This document shows, one piece after another, positions 44,739-54,261 of a stretch of 64,000 bases of DNA. Source of the stretch: Actinomycetospora corticicola (GTDB lineage Bacteria > Actinomycetota > Actinomycetes > Mycobacteriales > Pseudonocardiaceae); contig NZ_JACCBN010000001.1 of the NCBI RefSeq assembly GCF_013409505.1, positions 4,278,001-4,342,000 on the forward strand. Reading direction: 5' to 3'. The notes beneath the pieces were generated by a model. That model did no database searches. It worked only from the letters and a program-made list of their open reading frames with translations, and was not told the DNA's origin. Position 1 is the stretch's first letter. The number at the start of each line of letters is the position of its first letter. Position numbers and translations under genes: made by a program.

Positions 44739-46595
44739 CTACTTCTTGTCGTCGTCGACGATCTCGGCGTCGACGACGTCGTCGTCGGCCGAGCCGTCCG
44801 CGGCACCGGCACCCGCCGCACCGCCGGCCGCGCCCGCGGCGCCGCCCTCGGACTGCGCCTGGGCGTAGATCGCCTGGCCGAGCTCCTGCGAGTCGGTGGC
44901 GAGCTTCTCCACCGCGGACTTGATCGTCTCGGTGTCGTCGCCCTCGAGCGCCTTCTTCAGGTCGTCGAGCGAGCCCTGGACCTTGTCCTTGGTCTCCGCC
45001 GGGACCTTGTCGCCGTTCTCGGAGAGGACCTTCTCGGTCTGGTGGAGGAGCGACTCCGCCTGGTTGCGGGTCTCGGCCGCCTCACGCCGCTTGCGGTCCT
45101 CGTCGGCGTGCGCCTCGGCGTCGGAGACCATGCGGTCGATCTCGTCCTTGGACAGCGCCGACCCACCGGTGATGGTCATGGCCTGCGACTTGCCGGTGCC
45201 CTTGTCGACCGCCGACACGTTGACGATGCCGTTCGCGTCGATGTCGAAGGTGACCTCGATCTGCGGCACGCCCTGCGGGGCCGGGGGCAGCCCGGTCAGC
45301 TCGAACATGCCGAGCTTCTTGTTGTAGGCGGCGATCTCGCGCTCGCCCTGGAAGACCTGGATCTGCACCGACGGCTGGTTGTTCTCGGCCGTGGTGAACA
45401 CCTCCGACTTCTTGGTCGGGATCGTGGTGTTCTTCTCGATCAGCTTGGTCATGACGCCGCCCTTGGTCTCGATGCCGAGGGACAGCGGCGTGACGTCGAG
45501 CAGCAGGACGTCCTTGACGTCACCGCGCAGCACACCGGCCTGCAGGGTCGCGCCGACGGCGACGACCTCGTCCGGGTTCACGCCCTTGTTGGGGTCCTTG
45601 CCGCCGGTGAGCTCCTTGACCAGGTCGGTCACGGCGGGCATGCGGGTGGACCCGCCGACCATGACGACGTGGCTGATCTGCCCGACCGAGATGCCGGCGT
45701 CCTTCACGACCTGGTTGAACGGCTTGCGGCAGCGCTCGAGCAGGTCGGCGGTGATCCGCTGGAACTCCGAGCGCGAGAGCGTCTCGTCGAGGAACAGCGG
45801 GTTCTTGTCGGCGTCGACGGTGATGTAGGGCAGGTTGATGCTGGTCGAGGACGAGCTGGACAGCTCGATCTTCGCCTTCTCGGCGGCCTCGCGGAGCCGC
45901 TGCATCGCCATCTTGTCCTTGGACAGGTCGATGCCCTGCGAGCTCTTGAACTTGTCGACGAGCCAGCCGATGATCTTCTCGTCCCAGTCGTCACCACCGA
46001 GGTTGTTGTCGCCGTTGGTGGCGCGCACCTCGACGACACCGTCGCCGATGTCGAGCAACGAGACGTCGAACGTGCCGCCGCCGAGGTCGAAGACCAGGAT
46101 CGTCTGCTCGTCGGAGCCCTTCTCCAGCCCGTAGGCGAGGGCGGCCGCGGTCGGCTCGTTGACGATGCGGAGCACGTTGAGGCCCGCGATCTGGCCGGCC
46201 TCCTTGGTGGCCTGGCGCTGCGCGTCCTCGAAGTAGGCGGGGACGGTGATCACCGCGTCGGTGACCTCCTCGCCGAGGTAGGACTCGGCGTCGCGCTTGA
46301 GCTTCATCAGCGTGCGGGCGCTGATCTCCTGCGCGGTGTACTTCTTGCCGTCGATCTCCGTGGTCCAGTCGGTGCCCATGTGCCGCTTGACCGACCGGAT
46401 CGTGCGGTCGACGTTCGTCACGGCCTGGTTCTTGGCCGACTGCCCGACGAGGACGTCGCCGTTACGGGCGAAGGCGACCACCGACGGGGTGGTCCGGCTG
46501 CCCTCGGAGTTGGCGATGACCGTGGGCTCGCCACCCTCGAGGACCGCGACCACGGAGTTGGTGGTGCCGAGGTCGATGCCGACCGCTCGCGCCAT
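44739..46595 (-). CDS. dnaK: chaperone DnaK (Hsp70)
   Basis: 618 residues. The ATPase domain opens [22 protein letters not shown] and has [38 protein letters not shown] and [10 protein letters not shown]; the substrate domain follows from about residue 365 ([13 protein letters not shown]), and the lid ends in the acidic DAEIVDDD tail. First gene of the operon, with GGAAGGAG before ATG 46595 and HAIR boxes at 46632-46652 and probably 46686-46706. Also the expected HspR co-repressor. Confidence 0.99.
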   Translation of the reverse strand: MARAVGIDLGTTNSVVAVLEGGEPTVIANSEGSRTTPSVVAFARNGDVLVGQSAKNQAVTNVDRTIRSVKRHMGTDWTTEIDGKKYTAQEISARTLMKLKRDAESYLGEEVTDAVITVPAYFEDAQRQATKEAGQIAGLNVLRIVNEPTAAALAYGLEKGSDEQTILVFDLGGGTFDVSLLDIGDGVVEVRATNGDNNLGGDDWDEKIIGWLVDKFKSSQGIDLSKDKMAMQRLREAAEKAKIELSSSSSTSINLPYITVDADKNPLFLDETLSRSEFQRITADLLERCRKPFNQVVKDAGISVGQISHVVMVGGSTRMPAVTDLVKELTGGKDPNKGVNPDEVVAVGATLQAGVLRGDVKDVLLLDVTPLSLGIETKGGVMTKLIEKNTTIPTKKSEVFTTAENNQPSVQIQVFQGEREIAAYNKKLGMFELTGLPPAPQGVPQIEVTFDIDANGIVNVSAVDKGTGKSQAMTITGGSALSKDEIDRMVSDAEAHADEDRKRREAAETRNQAESLLHQTEKVLSENGDKVPAETKDKVQGSLDDLKKALEGDDTETIKSAVEKLATDSQELGQAIYAQAQSEGGAAGAAGGAAGAGAADGSADDDVVDAEIVDDDKK

Positions 46596-46631
46596 GTCTG
46601 ATGACTCCTTCCAGGAGCTCGTTCTGCTGTC

Positions 46632-46652
46632 CGTGAGCCCGTCGCGCTCAAG
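46632..46652. promoter_or_regulatory. HAIR (HspR) operator 1 upstream of dnaK
   Basis: CGTGAGC-N7-GCTCAAG, differing from a perfect inverted repeat in one base, with the HAIR 7-nt spacer. It lies 37-57 bp upstream of dnaK ATG. Confidence 0.8.
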
Positions 46653-46685
46653 TCTACCGATCCCGGTCGCGCAGCGCGACCCGGG

Positions 46686-46706
46686 GATGAGTGGAAGGCG
46701 CTCAAC
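46686..46706. promoter_or_regulatory. HAIR-like operator 2 upstream of dnaK
   Basis: GATGAGT-N7-GCTCAAC, a weaker match with the right spacing, 33 bp beyond operator 1. Paired HAIR sites are known ahead of actinobacterial dnaK operons. Confidence 0.55.
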
Positions 46707-46757
46707 TTGCTCTCGTGCGGGACAACGAGCCGGTCACGGGAGTTGTTCCCGGTCGGC

Positions 46758-47855
46758 TCAACTCGTGCCCGCCGGTGCCGTACCCGGTCGGGTCGCGAGC
46801 GGAACCAGACCCTTCTCCGACCAGCTCACCGAGCGGGTGCCGAGCGGCACGCCGGTCTGCTGGGCCTCCATCATCTTCCCGTCGCCCAGGTACAGGGCGA
46901 CGTGGTGGATGGAGTCCGGGTCGGAGCTGTCGTAGGCCCAGAAGAGCAGGTCACCGGGCTGGGCCTGCGCGACGGGGACGTGGGCGCCGGCCCCGTACTG
47001 GTCCCGCGAGACGCGCGGCAGCACGATCCCGGCGGCCTGGAAAGCCCGGAGCATGAGCCCGGAGCAGTCGTAGCTCGACGGCCCGGTCGCCCCCCACACG
47101 TAGGGCTTGCCGGTCTCCCGGGTCGCGAACTCGATCGCCGTGCGGGCGACGCCCGGCGGGAGGGCGGTGGCGACCCCCGCGGTCGGTCCCTCCGCACAGG
47201 GCCGGATCGCGCCCTGGACGCCGGCGAGGTCGCCCACCAGGGACGCCGCGAGCGGTTCCCACTTCGCGTAGGCCTCGGGGAACGCCGAGCGCTGCACGAT
47301 CTGCGCGGCCCGCGTGACCGGCAGGTCCGCCCACCCGGGAACTGCGAGCAGGCGGGTGAGGAAGGTGCGGGTGGCGTACACCGGGTCGCGCACCTGGTCC
47401 GGGCTGCCCCACCCCTGGCTCGGCCGCTGCTGGAACACGCCGAGGGAATCGTGGTCGACGGCCACGTCGATGCCCGCGAGCCCCATCCGCGACTCCTGCA
47501 TGGCCGTCGCCAGTGCGACCACCCAGGCCCGCGGCGGGGCGTCCATGCCCTTCGCGACCCCGATGATCGTCCCCGCGGTGTCCCGCTGGATCTGGTTCAG
47601 GTCCGCCCCGGTGCGCGGGACCCCGACCGCCGCGCGCCCGGCTCCGGCGTCGCACGCCCCGGCCGCGTCCGGGTCGCCGCCGCCGGTGAACTGCCCGACG
47701 ACGAGCAGCCCCATCATCAGCACGACGACGAGCACCCCGGCGAGCACGCCGACCGGGATCAGCAGCCGCAGGAACCGCAGGCGCGACGGCAGGCGCGGCA
47801 GGCGCGGCAGGCGCGGTGGTCCGCCCTGCTCGGGCGGGCGGAGCAGCGTCGTCAT
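46758..47855 (-). CDS. NlpC/P60 (C40) peptidoglycan hydrolase of the T4SS-like operon
   Basis: 365 residues, last gene of the T4SS-like operon. A cytoplasmic N-terminus rich in RLPRLPRL precedes one membrane helix (about 30-53). A lysozyme-like segment (about 95-195: ALATAMQESRMGLAG and HDSLGVFQQRPSQGWG) has a putative catalytic Glu. The NlpC/P60 domain (about 240-345) has Cys in YDCSGLMLRAFQAAG and His in HHVALYLGDG. Such two-domain enzymes open the wall for conjugation machines in Gram-positives (compare TcpG/VirB1 roles). Only 1 bp separates it from the VirB8-like gene upstream. Confidence 0.9.
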   Translation of the reverse strand: MTTLLRPPEQGGPPRLPRLPRLPSRLRFLRLLIPVGVLAGVLVVVLMMGLLVVGQFTGGGDPDAAGACDAGAGRAAVGVPRTGADLNQIQRDTAGTIIGVAKGMDAPPRAWVVALATAMQESRMGLAGIDVAVDHDSLGVFQQRPSQGWGSPDQVRDPVYATRTFLTRLLAVPGWADLPVTRAAQIVQRSAFPEAYAKWEPLAASLVGDLAGVQGAIRPCAEGPTAGVATALPPGVARTAIEFATRETGKPYVWGATGPSSYDCSGLMLRAFQAAGIVLPRVSRDQYGAGAHVPVAQAQPGDLLFWAYDSSDPDSIHHVALYLGDGKMMEAQQTGVPLGTRSVSWSEKGLVPLATRPGTAPAGTS

Positions 47856-47856
47856 C

Positions 47857-48438
47857 TCAGCCGGCCCGGTCGTAGCCGGCCACGCGCCAGTCCCCCGGCG
47901 CGGTCTGGACGAGCAGCAGCTGCAGGGTCACCGCGTCGGTGGGCACCTGGACACGGACGGAGTCGGGACGCACCTCGACGGCCCGCGGCAGGCCGGTGAC
48001 CCGGGTGCCGGGCACGTTGGCCGGGTCGACGTCGGCGAGCGTGGGCAGGTACTCGTCGGTGGTGTACGGCCGGAGCCGGTCGCTCCACTGCGCCGCGGTG
48101 GTCCCCGCCGGGTGGTCCGCCCACGCGGTCGCCCACCGCTGCGCGACGCCGAGCGCGGACTGCGGGGCGGCGGAGAGCGGCAGCGTGGTGGGCGTGAGCT
48201 CGGGCGGCGGGGTCGCGACCGGCGGCGCCACCGTGACCGTCGGCGCCTCGGGCACCGGGCCGAGCGCGGTCCCGGACCCGGCGGGACGCGGTGCCAGCCA
48301 CCCCGAGAGGGCGGTCAGCCCGACGACGACGAGCGCGGCGACGGCGAGCACCAGGACGAGCCGGGCGGGGCTGTGCAGGGGCCATTCCCAGAGCGCGCGG
48401 TAGGCGCCCGAGCGGCCGCGTCGGGTCCGGATCGGCAC
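47857..48438 (-). CDS. VirB8/TcpC-like bitopic membrane protein of the T4SS-like operon
   Basis: 193 residues: a basic cytoplasmic start (RTRRGRSGAYRALWEWP), one membrane helix (about 27-47, LVLVLAVAALVVVGLTAL), a Pro-rich linker, and an extracytoplasmic domain from about residue 90 (ALGVAQRWATAWADHPAGTT, then VQVPTDAVTLQLLLVQTAPG). Size, topology and place fit a VirB8/TcpC-like assembly protein. This is from architecture; I see no decisive motif. It lies 6 bp after the VirB6-like gene. Confidence 0.72.
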   Translation of the reverse strand: MPIRTRRGRSGAYRALWEWPLHSPARLVLVLAVAALVVVGLTALSGWLAPRPAGSGTALGPVPEAPTVTVAPPVATPPPELTPTTLPLSAAPQSALGVAQRWATAWADHPAGTTAAQWSDRLRPYTTDEYLPTLADVDPANVPGTRVTGLPRAVEVRPDSVRVQVPTDAVTLQLLLVQTAPGDWRVAGYDRAG

Positions 48439-48444
48439 GGCGCG

Positions 48445-50268
48445 CTACCTCCCGTCGCCCCGGGGCTCCGGCGTCACGCGACTCTCCAGCACCCGGCCCT
48501 CGACGACGGGTCCGCTCCCGCCGCCGCGGGCCGACGGCCGGTAGATGCGCTGCGCCGGCGCCCCGTCGACCTCGACGACGCGCGGGGCCGCCGCGGGCAG
48601 GGCCGGCCGGACGGCGTCGATCTCGCGGCGCGGTCCCGACGACCGGTCGGGCCGGACCACCTCCGACTCGACGTGCACGGTGCGGGTCCGGGCCGCGCGC
48701 TCGGTGACCGGGTCGGTCTCCTCGGGACGCACCCGCATGCCCTGCGAGTGCCGCTCGGCCCACCAGGAGCCCTCGCGCCCGTCGGACCCCCCGATCCGCC
48801 CGAGCGCACGGCCGAGGGCGCCGCTGCCGCTCGCCGGCAGGAAGCCGCCGACCTGCTCGCGGGTCAGCGAGACCATCGACGTCAGGCGTCGGAACGGCCG
48901 CGACACCGCCCAGAGGATCACCGTGACCACGCCGGTGACCAGGAGCGCGAGCCACGTGTCCACCCCGGACCCGGGCCGGAAGAGCGAGATGACCAGCAGC
49001 GAGTGCAGCCCGGCCAGGGCGCCCACGAGCAGGGTGTTCACCAGCGCCGCGCCGCCCACCCGCAGCATCGCCGGGAGCACCTCCGGGCGCAGCAGCGCCA
49101 CCACCGCCAGGGCGGGCGCGACCATCACCAGCAGCCGGATCATGAGCATCGAGACCAGGATCAGGACCTTGCTCATCAGCTGGAACAGGCCGATGCACGC
49201 GGCCTGCACGAGCGCCAGCACCCCGGCGCCGACGCGGGACCCGGAGCGGCCCTGGAAGTAGGAGTAGCGGTCGCCCACACGGTTCGCGACGTCGGTGAAC
49301 CGGGCCTTCTTCGCGTCCGCCTGGGCCTGCCCGTCCTGCCCGGTCGCGACCTCCACCTTGGAGAAGGTCTGCGCGTCCAGCAGCGGCCGCCCGAGGTCGC
49401 GGGCCTGCGGCACGTCGGCCGACCCGAACTCCCCGCGCAGCCAGTTCGAGTAGACGATCTGGTCGGAGAGCACCGTCGGCAGCGTGTTCTGGTCGCCCAC
49501 GCCGACCTGGCGCAGGAACCCCTGCTGCATGGACGTCACGCCGTCGAGCAGCACCCCGTCCAGCGCGCGCGACCACTGGATCGGCGCCGCGTAGGCCCCG
49601 GCCGCGAGCCCCAGCGCGAGGACCGCGACGAACCCCCGTCGGGCCTGCTGGGACAGCTCGCCGCGCATGGCGAGCACGAGCAGGATCGCCGCGAGCGCCG
49701 CCAGCGCGACCCCCACCCACGTCGTGAAGACGGCCTCGTACATCGCGCGCGTGCCGGTCTGGATGACCTGGTCGAGCGGCGTGAGCAGGCTCGAGCCGCG
49801 GGCGATGAGGTAGTGCGCCCAGTTCACGCCGCCGACCACGAGCTTCGCGACGTTGAAGACCTGGTTGCCCAGCCACGTGTCGGTCGCCGCCGCGGGGTCG
49901 CGCGCCCCGCCCGGACCGCAGCCCAGGTCGTAGGTCCACCACACCTGCCCGGCGTAACCGACCTCGTCGTACACCGAGCCCGGGACGCCGACGCCGATCG
50001 GGGCCGGGTCGAGCGAGCCGACGAGTCCGGTCCCCGGCCGGTCCGGGTCCGGCGGCGCCTTGCAGTCGAACGCCTGCGCCGAGGCGGTCCCGCCGACCAC
50101 GGCGAGCCCGGCGACGAGCGCGCCGACCACGAGCACCGAGCGCAGCCGCCCCCGTGGGGCACGACCCGGCGTCGGGACGGAGCGGTCCTCGCGGCGCGGC
50201 CGACCGCGACGCCACCCGATCACCAGCGCCGCCGCGATGATGCCGAGGACGAGCACGGCACCGCTCAC
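48445..50268 (-). CDS. VirB6/TrbL-like polytopic membrane protein of the T4SS-like operon
   Basis: 607 residues. Two N-terminal hydrophobic segments (the second resembling a signal, VLVVGALVAGLAVVGG) precede an extracytoplasmic region with a Cys pair (FDCKAPPD, YDLGCGPG). Then come at least five membrane helices between about residues 180 and 460, including LILVSMLMIRLLVMVAPALAVVAL, which resembles the VirB6 core. A soluble Arg-rich tail of about 130 residues lies in the cytoplasm. GTG 50268 overlaps the VirB4 stop by 4 bp. It probably forms the inner-membrane part of a translocation channel. Confidence 0.8.
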   Translation of the reverse strand: MSGAVLVLGIIAAALVIGWRRGRPRREDRSVPTPGRAPRGRLRSVLVVGALVAGLAVVGGTASAQAFDCKAPPDPDRPGTGLVGSLDPAPIGVGVPGSVYDEVGYAGQVWWTYDLGCGPGGARDPAAATDTWLGNQVFNVAKLVVGGVNWAHYLIARGSSLLTPLDQVIQTGTRAMYEAVFTTWVGVALAALAAILLVLAMRGELSQQARRGFVAVLALGLAAGAYAAPIQWSRALDGVLLDGVTSMQQGFLRQVGVGDQNTLPTVLSDQIVYSNWLRGEFGSADVPQARDLGRPLLDAQTFSKVEVATGQDGQAQADAKKARFTDVANRVGDRYSYFQGRSGSRVGAGVLALVQAACIGLFQLMSKVLILVSMLMIRLLVMVAPALAVVALLRPEVLPAMLRVGGAALVNTLLVGALAGLHSLLVISLFRPGSGVDTWLALLVTGVVTVILWAVSRPFRRLTSMVSLTREQVGGFLPASGSGALGRALGRIGGSDGREGSWWAERHSQGMRVRPEETDPVTERAARTRTVHVESEVVRPDRSSGPRREIDAVRPALPAAAPRVVEVDGAPAQRIYRPSARGGGSGPVVEGRVLESRVTPEPRGDGR

Positions 50269-53200
50269 CCGTCGCCTCCCCAGCCGGACGAGCGGGCGGC
50301 GGGCACGCCGTCCGCCACCGCGGGCCCCTCCTCCCCCGGCGGGGTCGGGGCCGGGCGCGGCCCGTCGTCGACGGGGAGCCGCGCATGCGGGGCGTCGGCG
50401 GCCGGGGCCGGCGGGAGGTGGGCGCGCTGCGCGTCCGGGTTGGTGTCGAGTGCGGCCCGCAGGTGCCCCAGGTGCTCGCCCTCGAGGTCGACCCGGATCT
50501 TCTCCACGCCGCCGTGCCCGTCGGAGAAGACGAACTGGCGCGGGGTGTCGTCGGGCCGGTCGTCGTGCTGGGCGGCGGTCGGGCGCGGCGAGAGCGTCCC
50601 GAGCATCTCCTCGTACCCGACGTCGGTGGGCACCCGGAGCAGCCGCAGGGCCTCCGCCTGGGCCTCGGCGTCGTCGGTGCGCCCGACGAACACGGCGTCG
50701 ACCAGCGACGCGAAGCCCGGCACGCGGAGCAGGTCGCCGGCGAGCTGGGAGGCGAACAGGGCGCGGACGTTGAACTTGCGGGAGTCGCGGGCGAGCCGGT
50801 CGATGAGGACCTTGCCGGTCGGGATCTGCGACAGGAAGTGGGTCTCGTCGAGCGCGACGCCCTTCCGCAGGTCGCGGTCGGCGGTGTAGACGGTGCGCTG
50901 CGTCAGCCAGGACGCCAGGTTGAGCAGCTCGACCGCCAGGGACTCGCCGTCGGTCCACTCCTCGCGGGGACTGCCGGGGCGCGGCAGCGACATGCCCTGC
51001 ATCGTCAGGACGGTGAGGCGGTAGTCCTCGTCGAGCACGCCCGGGTCCCCGATCGGGCTGTCGTCGGGCCCGCGGGGGTCCTCCGGGTCCTGCGTGCGCT
51101 CCGGGAAGAGCAGGGCGGCCTGCGGCAGCTCGCGGCGCTCCTCGAGGAAGTCCGCCACGACGTCGGCGTGCTCCTCGCCCTCCCGGGCGTGGCGCCGGAG
51201 CGTGGCGATGACCTGGCCCGGGTCGCGGTGCTGCCCGCCGCCGACCTCGCGGACCGCGCGCAGCAGCACGATCCGGGTGTGCGGCATCCGCGCGACGTCG
51301 TAGGGCAGCAGCCCGGTGAGCACGTCGAGCACCAGCCGACGGCGGGTCGCGGCGGCCAGGGAGCGTTCCCGACGCCAGGCCTTCTCCGGATCGTCCTCGT
51401 CGAGGAAGTGCTCGCGGCGCGGCTCAGCGACGACGCGGTAGGGGTTGAGGATGCCGGGATCGGCCCCGAGCAGGTGGATGTGCCGGGAGAACGGGGCGAG
51501 CTCGGGGACGCGGGTGAGCGCCGCCAGCGGGCCCGACGGGTCGAGCACGGTCCACCGCGCCCCGGCGCGCAGGGTCTTGTAGACCATCAGCCCCGTCAGG
51601 AAGGACTTGCCGGAGCCCAGGCCGCCGACGACCGCCGTGAGGCCGGACGCGCGCCGGACCTCCTGGGCCATCCACGGGTCCCACGCCACCGGACGGCGGG
51701 TCGCGGTGCAGGTCTCGCCGAGCAGGACCCCGCGCCGGTCGCCGACGCTCGCCGACGCGGCCGGGACCCCGGCCGCCACCCACGTGACCGATCCGCGGCG
51801 GCGGTAGGCGGTCGAGGCGAGCGGCTCGCCGGGAATGAACTCGCGCGCGTAGGCGTACTGCGCCTCGGGGTGCTCGAGGGCCACCCGCGGGCGGTAGAGG
51901 TCGAGCAGCTGCTGGGCGCGGGTGAGGGCCTCGGCCTCGTCGCGGCCGGCGACCGCGACGCGCCACCAGCCGTACACGCGGGTGTTGAGCTGGGTGAGCC
52001 CGCCCGAGAGCTCGTCCTCGATCTGCAGCACCCGGTCGGCCTGGCGCTCGAGCGACATGGGCGGGTCGAGGTCGTGGTCGTGGGTGTAGTGCCGGATCTG
52101 GCTGCGCACCTTGCCCATCTGGCGCTGCAGCTCGCCCGACACCTCCTCCGGACGACGGACGTAGATGCGCGCCGACCACTCCACGGGGAAGGGGAGCCGG
52201 TCGCTGCGCTGCATCCACGGGTCGTCGGCCTCGGGGATCCGCAGCGAGTCCATGAGGCCGACCGAGAGCACCGCGACGTGCCGCGACACCGGGTACAGGC
52301 CCTGCCGCCCCTCGACCTGGACGGTCGGGGCGTAGGGCTCCTGGTGCATGGACACGCCGTCGGTGAAGGCGGCGAGGTCCTCGGCCTCCCACGCCGTCCC
52401 GGCCTCGGCGTTCACGTGCTGGGGCGCGGGCAGGCCGAGCGCGCACGAGCGGTGCATCAGCCAGGCCATGTCCTCGGCGGTGCACGGGACGCCGTCGAGG
52501 CCCGGCCCGCCGACGAGGGCGTCGACGTGGGCGATCTCGGTCTCGAGGGCCGTGAGCTCGGCGTTCGCGGCGCTCGGCAGCACCCGGTGCAGCACCGGCG
52601 CGGCCGTCTCCAGCCACCGGTCCACCACGGAGCGCCCGGAGACCTCGACGCCGAGGAACACCTCCTTGTCGGCCATCGACAGGCCCATGAGGTGGTGCTG
52701 CTCGCCAGTGACGAACTCCTCCCAGGACAGCTCGCCCGGGACGTCGGGCAGCCGGCCCGGCGAGTTGCGGTCGAACGCCTCCGCCCACCGCGCGACCGGG
52801 AACGGGCGGCTGGTCACCCGCAGGTGCACCCACCGGCCCTGCAGCTCGCCGAGCTGGGCGGCGATGCGGCGGATGAGCGACTCGCGCTGCGGGTCGGAGC
52901 GGAAGCTCCACGGCTGGGGCGCGAGCCGGTACCAGGCGGTGACCGTCGAGCCGGTGCGCGCGATGTTCCCGTCGATCGAGCGCAGCGCGATCGCGGAGCG
53001 GTACCCGGGGGCGGCCGTGGCCCCCGCGAGGGCGCGGCCGCGGCGCGGCTTCGCCTTCGGCCGCGGGCGGCGCAGTCCGGTCGCCGGGGTGTCCGCGGGC
53101 TGCTCGATGCGGTCGGGGTCGAGCGGCCGGTCGTCCGCGACGTCGTCACGGTCCACCGGCACGACCTCGCCCGGCGTCGTCGGGAACGTGCCCCACCCGG

Positions 53201-53288
53201 CGTCGGGGTCGCTCACGGGCTCGGCCTCGCGGGCCTCGGGCCACGGCGCACGCCGACCCCACCCGCCGTCAGGACCTCCCCGGCGCAC
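50265..53288 (-). CDS. VirB4-like conjugation/secretion ATPase
   Basis: 1007 residues. The N-terminal 90 are disordered; about 100-520 match the VirB4-type N domain (SIDGNIARTGSTVTAWYRLAPQPW). The ATPase has Walker A GGLGSGKSF near residue 557, Walker B KGVALDETHFL near 813 and an ALFASQLAGDLL sensor stretch. VirB4 proteins energise T4SS assembly and pilus dynamics. GTG 53288 has GGGAGG about 6 nt upstream and overlaps the PrgI-like gene by 20 bp; GTG 53216 is an alternative. The disordered C-terminus (about 100 residues, Pro/Asp-rich) is unusual. Confidence 0.92.
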   Translation of the reverse strand: MRRGGPDGGWGRRAPWPEAREAEPVSDPDAGWGTFPTTPGEVVPVDRDDVADDRPLDPDRIEQPADTPATGLRRPRPKAKPRRGRALAGATAAPGYRSAIALRSIDGNIARTGSTVTAWYRLAPQPWSFRSDPQRESLIRRIAAQLGELQGRWVHLRVTSRPFPVARWAEAFDRNSPGRLPDVPGELSWEEFVTGEQHHLMGLSMADKEVFLGVEVSGRSVVDRWLETAAPVLHRVLPSAANAELTALETEIAHVDALVGGPGLDGVPCTAEDMAWLMHRSCALGLPAPQHVNAEAGTAWEAEDLAAFTDGVSMHQEPYAPTVQVEGRQGLYPVSRHVAVLSVGLMDSLRIPEADDPWMQRSDRLPFPVEWSARIYVRRPEEVSGELQRQMGKVRSQIRHYTHDHDLDPPMSLERQADRVLQIEDELSGGLTQLNTRVYGWWRVAVAGRDEAEALTRAQQLLDLYRPRVALEHPEAQYAYAREFIPGEPLASTAYRRRGSVTWVAAGVPAASASVGDRRGVLLGETCTATRRPVAWDPWMAQEVRRASGLTAVVGGLGSGKSFLTGLMVYKTLRAGARWTVLDPSGPLAALTRVPELAPFSRHIHLLGADPGILNPYRVVAEPRREHFLDEDDPEKAWRRERSLAAATRRRLVLDVLTGLLPYDVARMPHTRIVLLRAVREVGGGQHRDPGQVIATLRRHAREGEEHADVVADFLEERRELPQAALLFPERTQDPEDPRGPDDSPIGDPGVLDEDYRLTVLTMQGMSLPRPGSPREEWTDGESLAVELLNLASWLTQRTVYTADRDLRKGVALDETHFLSQIPTGKVLIDRLARDSRKFNVRALFASQLAGDLLRVPGFASLVDAVFVGRTDDAEAQAEALRLLRVPTDVGYEEMLGTLSPRPTAAQHDDRPDDTPRQFVFSDGHGGVEKIRVDLEGEHLGHLRAALDTNPDAQRAHLPPAPAADAPHARLPVDDGPRPAPTPPGEEGPAVADGVPAARSSGWGGDG

Positions 53289-53979
53289 CGTCGCCCTCCC
53301 CGTGCTCCCTGCCCGCCGGCCCGTCCGCGCGACCGGTCGCAGTGGGACCGTAGCGACGAGCCCGTCCCGACGCCGGGTCGCGCTGCGGTCGGTCCGCCCG
53401 GCGCGCCGCGACGCGCACGACGCCGTCCGGGCCGACGTCGGACGCGGAGGCGGAGCCGGCGGGCGTGCCGCGGCGGCGCGGGGCCGGTCCGCCGCGCGTG
53501 GTCCAGGACCGCCTCGGCCGACGTCGGGCCCGGTCCCTCGTCGGCGTCGCCGGTGCGGTCGTGTCGGGCACCGCCACCGCGGCGTGGGGGTCGGTGCGGC
53601 CCGGGGGCAGCGCCGCCCGGGGTCGCACGGCCTCGATCGCGACGTGGCCGGCGCTGACCGTGCTGCCCGCGCCGCGCGTGCGACGGCGGGGGCCCCGGAC
53701 CTCGTGCCAGAAGAGGGTCAGCCATTCGAGCAGTGGCCGGTCCTCGTTGATGCGTTTGCTGACGAACCGCACCACGACGACCGTGATCAGCAGCGCCCAC
53801 GCCACCGAGAAGAAGCCGATCTGGATGCCCAGGCGTCGCTGCACGAACATCACGACGATCATGACGATGAGGCCGACGCCGTAGCTCGAGTAGCGCGCGC
53901 GCCAGGGGAAGGTCGCCTTCGGGGGGCCGAGCCAGACGGCGTCGACCCGGTACACGTCGTCGTCGGTGCGGATCTGCAC
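53269..53979 (-). CDS. PrgI/VirB3-like membrane protein of the T4SS-like operon
   Basis: 236 residues. A short N-terminal strand region (MQIRTDDDVYRVDAVWLGPP) is followed by two adjacent membrane helices (about 33-47 and 54-73, GFFSVAWALLITVVVVRFV), the PrgI/VirB3 layout preceding VirB4 in actinobacterial T4SS loci. Residues 95-236 are an Arg/Pro-rich disordered cytoplasmic tail. It starts 3 bp after the pilin-like gene. Assignment rests on topology and gene order. Confidence 0.75.
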   Translation of the reverse strand: MQIRTDDDVYRVDAVWLGPPKATFPWRARYSSYGVGLIVMIVVMFVQRRLGIQIGFFSVAWALLITVVVVRFVSKRINEDRPLLEWLTLFWHEVRGPRRRTRGAGSTVSAGHVAIEAVRPRAALPPGRTDPHAAVAVPDTTAPATPTRDRARRRPRRSWTTRGGPAPRRRGTPAGSASASDVGPDGVVRVAARRADRPQRDPASGRARRYGPTATGRADGPAGREHGEGDGAPGRS

Positions 53980-53982
53980 CCG

Positions 53983-54261
53983 TTACCCCGTGATCAGCTG
54001 GGCCAGGAACTGCCCGACCGCCGGGCCGTTGCCGGAGACCGCGATCCCGAGGGCGACCAGGCCCACGAGCAGGCCCACGCCGCGACGCGCCACGCCCGCG
54101 TTGTCCCCGCGGCCGCCGATCCACAGCATGATCACCGCGATGCCCAGCAGGAGCAGCGGGACGATGTTGTCCCGGATCCAGCCCTGCAGCCCGTTCGTCC
54201 CCAGACCCTGCGCCGTGATCTGGGTGTCGAGGAGGTGCGCGCCCAGGGTCGTGAGGGTCAT
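53983..54261 (-). CDS. small VirB2/pilin-like membrane protein, first gene of the T4SS-like operon
   Basis: 92 residues with two hydrophobic helices (NIVPLLLLGIAVIMLWIGG and GVGLLVGLVALGIAVSG) separated by a short basic loop (RRG), the architecture of VirB2/TrbC pilins. It lacks a recognisable signal peptide. ATG 54261 is used because GGGAGGA lies 7 nt upstream; the earlier frame start (54405) would run through the palindrome and promoter region. Confidence 0.75.
   Translation of the reverse strand: MTLTTLGAHLLDTQITAQGLGTNGLQGWIRDNIVPLLLLGIAVIMLWIGGRGDNAGVARRGVGLLVGLVALGIAVSGNGPAVGQFLAQLITG

Noticed and set aside
44733-46601. 622-codon plus-strand frame opposite dnaK
   Set aside because: Shadow of dnaK; Val/Asp/Leu-rich translation with no family features.
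47314-53657. Two plus-strand frames of over 1000 codons opposite the T4SS-like operon
   Set aside because: The minus-strand genes have Walker motifs, membrane helices, ribosome sites and coupled overlaps; the plus frames have none.
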